From Aldehydirespirator sp965248735 (GTDB lineage Bacteria; Actinomycetota; Acidimicrobiia; Acidimicrobiales; Aldehydirespiratoraceae), in contig OZ252146.1 in assembly GCA_965248735.1 (NCBI GenBank), positions 3,348,001 to 3,412,000 of the forward strand: a stretch of DNA of 64,000 nt. The letters are read 5' to 3'. Shown here piece by piece: positions 59,546 through 64,000 of this stretch (positions are counted from its first letter, which is position 1; each line of letters starts with the position of its first letter). A program made the translations under genes and the position numbers. The notes under the pieces are model-generated. The model was not told the origin of the DNA and did no database searches. It was given only the letters and a program-made list of their open reading frames with translations.

Positions 59546-59560
59546 CCCCCCCCCCCCCCC
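59546..59560. repeat. Poly(C) tract, 15 bases
   Basis: Second run of C residues, 61 bases before the GTG start of the SLH protease gene. Length variation here would change promoter-to-start spacing. Sequencing or assembly may also have misjudged its length. Confidence 0.85.
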
Positions 59561-59621
59561 GCACGGCGCCCGCAAGCTCAACCGTCTCTGAACACCTGAC
59601 ACCACCCAAAGGATCCTGAAA

Positions 59622-62600
59622 GTGCTTCACACAACTTTCCGGTGGCTCGCCGCCGCCGTAGCAGTCGTCGCGGCGGCCACCGTAGCCGTCATCGTAGCGA
59701 CAACCCCGGCCGCGGCTCAGACTTCCGGGTTCGGCGACGTTCCCACCGACGCCTACTACGCGACGCCGGTAGCTGAACTGCACGCCGAGGGAGTCTTCAA
59801 CGGCACCTTGTGCGACGACGGATTCTGCCCGTGGGAGCCCATCGACCGCAAGACCATGGCCGTGTGGATTGTCCGCGTCCTCGACGGGCAAGATCCTCCG
59901 GCGATCACGCAATCACGGTTCGACGATGTGGACCCCGCTAGCTTCCATGCTCGATTCATCGAGCGCATGGCTGAACTCGGCGTAACGAGAGGATGCGGAG
60001 ACCTAAGCGGATTCTGCCCGGACCGCAACGTGTCCCGCGCCCAGATGGCCGTATTCCTGTCGCGCGCTTACAATCTGCCGCCCGGGCCGGACCCCGGTTA
60101 CGAGGACGTGCCCGACGACGCCTGGTACGCGGACGACGTTGCAAGACTCGCAGCGTCGGGCATAACCGTGGGATGCGACGACGGAGTGTTCTGCCCCAGC
60201 CGCGACACAACCCGCGGACAGATGGCCACCTTCCTGCACCGAGCCATCGATGGCTCATCATCCCTCGATGTCGAAGAAGACGTGGTCCAAGACAGGGGCC
60301 GTGCTCGTGCCCTTGAAGCCGAGGGCTCCGAAGGAGACGGTATTCACGGGCCCAGAACGATAGTCGTTCATTCCTGCGGACCCCCCGGCTCCGCGTATGC
60401 TACTGACGCCGCCAAGCTCAGGGAGCGCATACGGGAAATCCGTGAATACGTCGGTGGCTTCTTCCGCGAGCAATCCGGCTACACACCTGGCAGCTCGACA
60501 GGGGTTGACTTCTCTTTCGTCGAGGGCGAGACTCTATCGCCTAGTGTTGACAGACACAATCGAACACTAGCGTGGGCAAGTCAGAACATCGCGCAGTGGG
60601 CAGATGATGAATCAGGTGATGATCCTTGTACGCACGAAGCAACGGCTCATACGCCTGATCAACCGTTTCTAACGCTTGTAGATATTCCGACGGGACCATG
60701 CCAAGTATGTGACGCAAAGTATGTCGCTGGATTCGCAGCAGGCATCCGTCGTTACCCTCTTGTAGTAGCTACTCCCGAGAACCGCCGCGATAGAGTTCAG
60801 GCTGCAATGGGTGACTTCTATGATCGTAGCGACCAATTCCTACGTACCGTAGCACATGAGATTGGACACGCGATCGGGTTCCACCACCCATGGAAAATAG
60901 CGCCCAAGGTCGACCTAGCGACTTACACTAATCCTGATATGGAGCAGCGCGACAAGCAAGTGGCAAACGCACTTGGCCATGACAGAGCGCGTTCGTTGAT
61001 GAGCTATTTGCGCTATGGCTCGCGGGCAGACCTTGATCGTGAAGCCAGGATTGGACGTAGCGCATACTTGGCATGCGCTCACCTCTATCAGGCGCGTTGG
61101 GTGGAACTAGTCGACGGAAACTGTGAACGACCATTGTTTCCTCCTCATCCCCCCGACAATCCTCCCGAAGTGATACCCGGTGATCGAAGTCTGTCTATCA
61201 GATGGAAGGAACCAACAAACGACGGAGGAGCTCTGATAACGGACTATCGTGTTCGCTACAAGCCAGAGCACATCGACGAATGGACCGACTGGCAGCCCAA
61301 CGTCGAAAGCGACTCATTGGAGACAACCATTGTCGAATTGACTAATGGCGTCCTCTACGAAGTCCAGGTAGCATCGGTGAATAGAGTCGGCAGAGGTGAA
61401 CACTCTTCCAGCGGTACCGGGACTCCCGGTGGCACAATACTCGAAGTGATTCTGAGCCTAGGTGACAGTGCTGAGGGGCAGCCGACCGATTCTGGCCCTT
61501 GTGGTGTTCACTGCCGCTGGTTGGATGTTGAACTTCGGGGATTCCCGCCGGGAGAGCAAACACTCGCATGCGCTCACAACGGCGTCGAAGAGGTGGGGGC
61601 AGCCCGCGGAGTGTACGAGTCCGCTGTCGTGTCGGATTGGCCTGCTACCGAGAGCTGTCTCTTCGGATACCCAGGTAGAGAGGTTTTTGTCATTGTAGGC
61701 GCCGAGCGCCGCGGCGACACTTGGTACGGTGGTACATACTCGAACACTTTGGTGTGGCCTAGCGCTTCCACTACAACGGTCATAAACGACTACCCGGTTC
61801 TTCGTGACAGCAAAGGTGAATACTCTTGGTGGAAGCCGCCAGCCGACATCGACCGCTTGGGCTATGGCGATAACGGGTTCCACTTCACGCTTGCCATCGG
61901 CAACGATGATGATAGCTCGTTGGACAATTGGGCTATCTGGGAGTTCGGCGATGTAGACGGCAGCTACGAAGTGCAGGCATGGATACCGGCCGACTGGGCC
62001 ACCGCCCATGTGCAGTATCTCATCTGGGCTGATGAGAACGGCGATGGCCAATTCACCAGCAACGAATACGTCAGCGGTCCGTGGCTCGACCAACAGCAGG
62101 TCCGCGAGTGGCAATCGCTAGGCACCTACGATCTTCGCGGCCGCGTTCGAATCGAGGTTCGCGATGTGCGAGCCCGCGACGACCACCGGGACGACGGCCC
62201 CGTGAACACCCGACTAGCGGTAGATGCAATCCGACTGCTTCCGACGGATAGAGTCGGCAGCAGTGGAACACATCCCGGTACTCCGACCGATGTGGCATTT
62301 CGCAATGGTCGTGCAGTGTGGGAGGCAATGGCAGGAGCGGAGTCCTATGACGTTCAAGAGTGTACCTCCGGTGAAGTGTCGGATTGTCTAATTCATCAAG
62401 ACATCTACTGCTGTCGATTTGCACTGGATGCCCTATCGACCAGCTTTCGAGTGCGAGCGGTCAACAGCGCGGGCGAGAGCCAATGGTCTTCGCGAGTGCG
62501 AATCGCTCGTCCGTCGGAGTGTTCATCTGAGGTCAATGACGAGCCGAGACTGGTTGACGACGTAGGACCCTACAGTTGGTGGGAGCCTCCGCCACAGATT

Positions 62601-62996
62601 GCCAGCCTCGGCTATAATGGTGACTTCCATTTCACTCTGGCAATCGGGAACAGCAACGACGACGCGAGGGACAACTGGGCTATCTGGGAGTTCGGCTCAG
62701 TAGACGGCCATTGCGAAGTGCAGGCATGGATACCGGCCGACTGGGCCACCGCCCATGTGCAGTATCTCATCTGGGCTGATGAGAACGGTGATGGCCGATT
62801 CGCCAGCAACGAATACGTCGCCGGTCCGTGGTTAGATCAACAGCAAGTCAGCGGGTGGCAATCGCTAGGCACCTACGACCTTCGCGGCCGCGTCCGCATT
62901 GAAGTCCGCGACGTACGAACACGCGACGACCACCGCGACGACGGACCCGTGAACACCCGACTCGCGGTAGATGCAATCCGACTGAAGCCACGCTAG
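59622..62996 (+). CDS. Secreted SLH-domain metzincin-type metalloprotease
   Basis: 1124 residues from GTG 59622 (AAAGGA upstream). A signal peptide (WLAAAVAVVAAATVAVIVAT) ends near residue 33. Three S-layer-homology repeats (about 36-215; FGDVPTDAYYATPVAELHAE, RFDDVDPASFHARFIERMAE, GYEDVPDDAWYADDVARLAA) would anchor it to the cell wall. The protease has HEIGHAIGFHH (zinc ligands H412, H416, H422; E413) and a Met-turn LMSYLRYG. A fibronectin-III domain (about 515-605), a further beta domain, and two near-identical golvesin-like modules separated by another Fn3-like segment follow. Codons in the middle are markedly A+T-richer than neighbours, suggesting foreign origin. Confidence 0.9.
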   Translation: MLHTTFRWLAAAVAVVAAATVAVIVATTPAAAQTSGFGDVPTDAYYATPVAELHAEGVFNGTLCDDGFCPWEPIDRKTMAVWIVRVLDGQDPPAITQSRFDDVDPASFHARFIERMAELGVTRGCGDLSGFCPDRNVSRAQMAVFLSRAYNLPPGPDPGYEDVPDDAWYADDVARLAASGITVGCDDGVFCPSRDTTRGQMATFLHRAIDGSSSLDVEEDVVQDRGRARALEAEGSEGDGIHGPRTIVVHSCGPPGSAYATDAAKLRERIREIREYVGGFFREQSGYTPGSSTGVDFSFVEGETLSPSVDRHNRTLAWASQNIAQWADDESGDDPCTHEATAHTPDQPFLTLVDIPTGPCQVCDAKYVAGFAAGIRRYPLVVATPENRRDRVQAAMGDFYDRSDQFLRTVAHEIGHAIGFHHPWKIAPKVDLATYTNPDMEQRDKQVANALGHDRARSLMSYLRYGSRADLDREARIGRSAYLACAHLYQARWVELVDGNCERPLFPPHPPDNPPEVIPGDRSLSIRWKEPTNDGGALITDYRVRYKPEHIDEWTDWQPNVESDSLETTIVELTNGVLYEVQVASVNRVGRGEHSSSGTGTPGGTILEVILSLGDSAEGQPTDSGPCGVHCRWLDVELRGFPPGEQTLACAHNGVEEVGAARGVYESAVVSDWPATESCLFGYPGREVFVIVGAERRGDTWYGGTYSNTLVWPSASTTTVINDYPVLRDSKGEYSWWKPPADIDRLGYGDNGFHFTLAIGNDDDSSLDNWAIWEFGDVDGSYEVQAWIPADWATAHVQYLIWADENGDGQFTSNEYVSGPWLDQQQVREWQSLGTYDLRGRVRIEVRDVRARDDHRDDGPVNTRLAVDAIRLLPTDRVGSSGTHPGTPTDVAFRNGRAVWEAMAGAESYDVQECTSGEVSDCLIHQDIYCCRFALDALSTSFRVRAVNSAGESQWSSRVRIARPSECSSEVNDEPRLVDDVGPYSWWEPPPQIASLGYNGDFHFTLAIGNSNDDARDNWAIWEFGSVDGHCEVQAWIPADWATAHVQYLIWADENGDGRFASNEYVAGPWLDQQQVSGWQSLGTYDLRGRVRIEVRDVRTRDDHRDDGPVNTRLAVDAIRLKPR
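61821..62238 (+). repeat. Golvesin-like module, copy A
   Basis: Encodes YSWWKPPADIDRLGYGDNGF through a conserved WAIWEFG and ending VDAIRL. Copy B lies 747 bases downstream. The two match closely at DNA level, including synonymous positions, over the last 280 bases, so duplication was recent or is kept uniform by gene conversion. Confidence 0.9.
62566..62984 (+). repeat. Golvesin-like module, copy B
   Basis: Second module, closing the protease. The stretch encoding EVQAWIPADWATAHVQYLIW is virtually identical to copy A, while its first third (YSWWEPPPQIASLGYNGDF) is more diverged, a pattern expected from partial gene conversion. Confidence 0.9.
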
Positions 62997-63165
62997 TTGA
63001 GGCAGAGTGCGTTGCGCAGTATCTCGTCGATCGCGTAGGCGGCGAGGCGCATGCTTCCGCGGCTGCGCCTCGAGAAGGCGCCCGTCGCGTGCCAGCCACG
63101 TTCCAGACGACGATAGGGCACGGACAGCACGTTGGAGGTGTCGATGCAGTACGCCGAGTGGACCA
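62993..63165 (-). pseudogene. MazF/PemK-like toxin 3' remnant, copy 1
   Basis: On the minus strand the last 57 residues of a MazF/PemK-like protein can be read (NVLSVPYRRLERGWHATGAF ... AIDEILRNALCLN, stop). Sequence upstream of about 63165 loses protein character on this strand and becomes coding-like on the other strand. The stop codon overlaps the protease gene's stop codon on the opposite strand. Family assignment rests on the C-terminal helix pattern and is tentative. Confidence 0.4.
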
Positions 63166-63445
63166 CGACGTCCTGCGGTGGGCCCCGCCGCGAGTGGCCG
63201 CGTTCCTCGAGCAATGGATCCCCGACCATGGACTCGTCTGCAACGACTGCGGCGAGTTCCACGAGCACCCGCCCGAGCAAGAGTGGCTCACCACCGTCGA
63301 GTCGGCGTTCCCCCGGTGGCTGCGCTTCGCCGCCGAGCGCAACGGCATCTCCCAAGACTCGCTCGAAGCGAACCTGGCCGCGGCCCGCGAGTCGTTGAAA
63401 CAGATGCGTCGCCACGCAATCGGCTCATCCCTGCGCCTGGGCTAG
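63163..63445 (+). pseudogene. 5'-truncated fragment of an unidentified gene
   Basis: The plus-strand frame VLRWAPPRVAAFLEQWIPDH, then LVCNDCGEFHEHPPEQEWL and FPRWLRFAAERNGISQDSLE to a stop at 63445 looks like a genuine C-terminal domain. The frame upstream overlaps the MazF-like remnant and is not coding-like, and no start is evident. Not assigned; the CNDC pair is its only distinctive motif. A short intact gene starting at an unseen GTG is the alternative. Confidence 0.4.
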
Positions 63446-63514
63446 CCCACCAGTGCGGCGAGCGCTCACGCAGTCTCGTCGGCCACGCGGAAGCACCACG
63501 AGTATCTGAACCGG

Positions 63515-63691
63515 CTAGAGGCAGAGTGCGCTGCGCAGTATCTCGTCGATCGCGTGGCGGCCCAGCGGGTCGAGGCTTCCGAGCCTCTGGATGAGGCGGC
63601 CAGTCGACACAGCTCGTACCTGCTCTACCTGGACCGCCGTCTCGGCATGAGGCATGAGAGGCAACACCCCGCCCCCCGGACTATGACAGAG
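63515..63691 (-). pseudogene. MazF/PemK-like toxin 3' remnant, copy 2
   Basis: Minus-strand translation gives a SPGGGVLPLMPHAETAVQ segment, then VEQVRAVSTGRLIQRLGSLD and AIDEILRSALCL before a stop. The VEQVRAV and terminal helix fit the end of MazF/PemK toxins (VDQxRAVDxxRL). The region upstream has no start and lacks the first half of the protein. Its last 37 bases repeat copy 1 (62999 onward) with one change. Confidence 0.45.
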
Positions 63692-63715
63692 GAGACCCTG
63701 AGCTCGAAGCGACGG

Positions 63716-64000
63716 CTAGCGCAGCAGGGTCGGGTCGTCGCGGGCCGCGGCGTGGGCACGCTTGCGGAGCGCTTGGTGGCGGAACTGGACCCGGGCCTTG
63801 GAGGCCGGGCTGATCGCGCCGGCGGCAATGAGGCGGCTGCGGTAGGTGCGTGCGTACTGCAGCGACCGGTCGATGCGTCCCGCGATGTCGGCCAGCGACG
63901 AGTCAGGATCGTCACCGAGCATGGCCACCAGGAAGCGCCTGTCCATCGGCGACAGGCGGTTCCAGATGGGGCCGGCGACCTGGGCCACCATGGCATGCTC
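63716..64000 (-). CDS. AAA-family ATPase, C-terminal part (runs off the window)
   Basis: The frame is open to the window edge; 95 residues are visible (PIWNRLSPMDRRFLVAMLGD, RSLQYARTYRSRLIAAGAIS). They align with the winged-helix C-terminus of the ATPase at 7098-8309 (WNGLSDVDRRFLFAMAQ; YAGVYRRRLIRAGMI), so this is a paralogue whose nucleotide-binding domain lies beyond the window. Confidence 0.8.
   Translation of the reverse strand, partial: EHAMVAQVAGPIWNRLSPMDRRFLVAMLGDDPDSSLADIAGRIDRSLQYARTYRSRLIAAGAISPASKARVQFRHQALRKRAHAAARDDPTLLR

Noticed and set aside
58905..59621. Small open frames around the poly(C) tracts
   Set aside because: They lack ribosome sites and conserved-looking sequence, and some exist only because the C run encodes poly-Pro.

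Overview
This looks like a chromosomal window from a high-GC actinobacterium, possibly an Acidimicrobiia-like marine or host-associated lineage (the class is inference). Supporting signs are an actinobacterial SOS box (CGAAC-N4-GTTCG), a CarD regulator, several apparently leaderless genes, luciferase-like flavin oxidoreductases, and an abundance of CoA-transferase, acyl-CoA dehydrogenase and Rieske genes. There is no rRNA, CRISPR array, intact transposase or phage structural gene. One tRNA (Pro, UGG) is present.

0-10.5 kb: an SOS-controlled error-prone polymerase (DnaE2), a CDGSH iron-sulfur protein, then accessory genes (two unknown genes, an ASCH protein, an AAA ATPase, a VOC protein, an Xre/nucleotidyltransferase pair with a palindromic operator). 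This part ends in an alcohol dehydrogenase wrecked by an internal deletion and two identical 50-bp palindromic repeats.

10.5-24.2 kb: sugar and amide catabolism. A GH3 glycosidase, a cupin, an M20 hydrolase and a CoA-transferase precede a minus-strand operon of substrate-binding protein, ABC ATPase, permease, flavin oxidoreductase and an enamidase-like cyclic amidohydrolase. That operon has a strong promoter and a divergent GntR regulator. An AA_synth/TPP-enzyme operon follows. I read this as uptake and opening of an N-heterocyclic or cyclic amide compound.

24.3-34.5 kb: a HAD-like protein that has lost its nucleophile, an unknown protein, an exported amidohydrolase, a CapA-like phosphoesterase, CarD, and SDR, thiolase, LLM and acyl-CoA dehydrogenase genes.

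34.6-47.3 kb holds the most interesting system. A single minus-strand run encodes an adenosine-deaminase-like enzyme, a BMP-family nucleoside ABC importer (lipoprotein, double ATPase, two permeases), a complete Rieske oxygenase, a deleted adenosine deaminase, a Rieske oxygenase WITHOUT its Rieske domain, a reductase WITH an added Rieske domain, and a GST-like protein. The last three match the architecture and sizes of NdmC, NdmD and NdmE, and the complete oxygenase resembles NdmA/NdmB, of the Pseudomonas caffeine N-demethylase system. A divergent 8-oxoguanine-deaminase-like gene adjoins. I infer import, N-demethylation and deamination of methylated purines. A xanthine-dehydrogenase-family enzyme at 53.6-57.4 kb could continue the pathway.

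47.3-57.6 kb: an ArsI-like lyase, a GDP-mannose 3,5-epimerase-like protein, a citrate-lyase-like aldolase, a Fic protein, two acyl-CoA dehydrogenases, tRNA-Pro, the molybdenum hydroxylase genes and a 214-bp MITE-like element.

57.6-64 kb: a DUF4143 ATPase, a long intergenic region with two poly(C) tracts, a large secreted SLH-domain metzincin protease of more A+T-rich composition, and a graveyard of MazF-like remnants. The window ends inside a paralogue of the AAA ATPase found at 7.1 kb.
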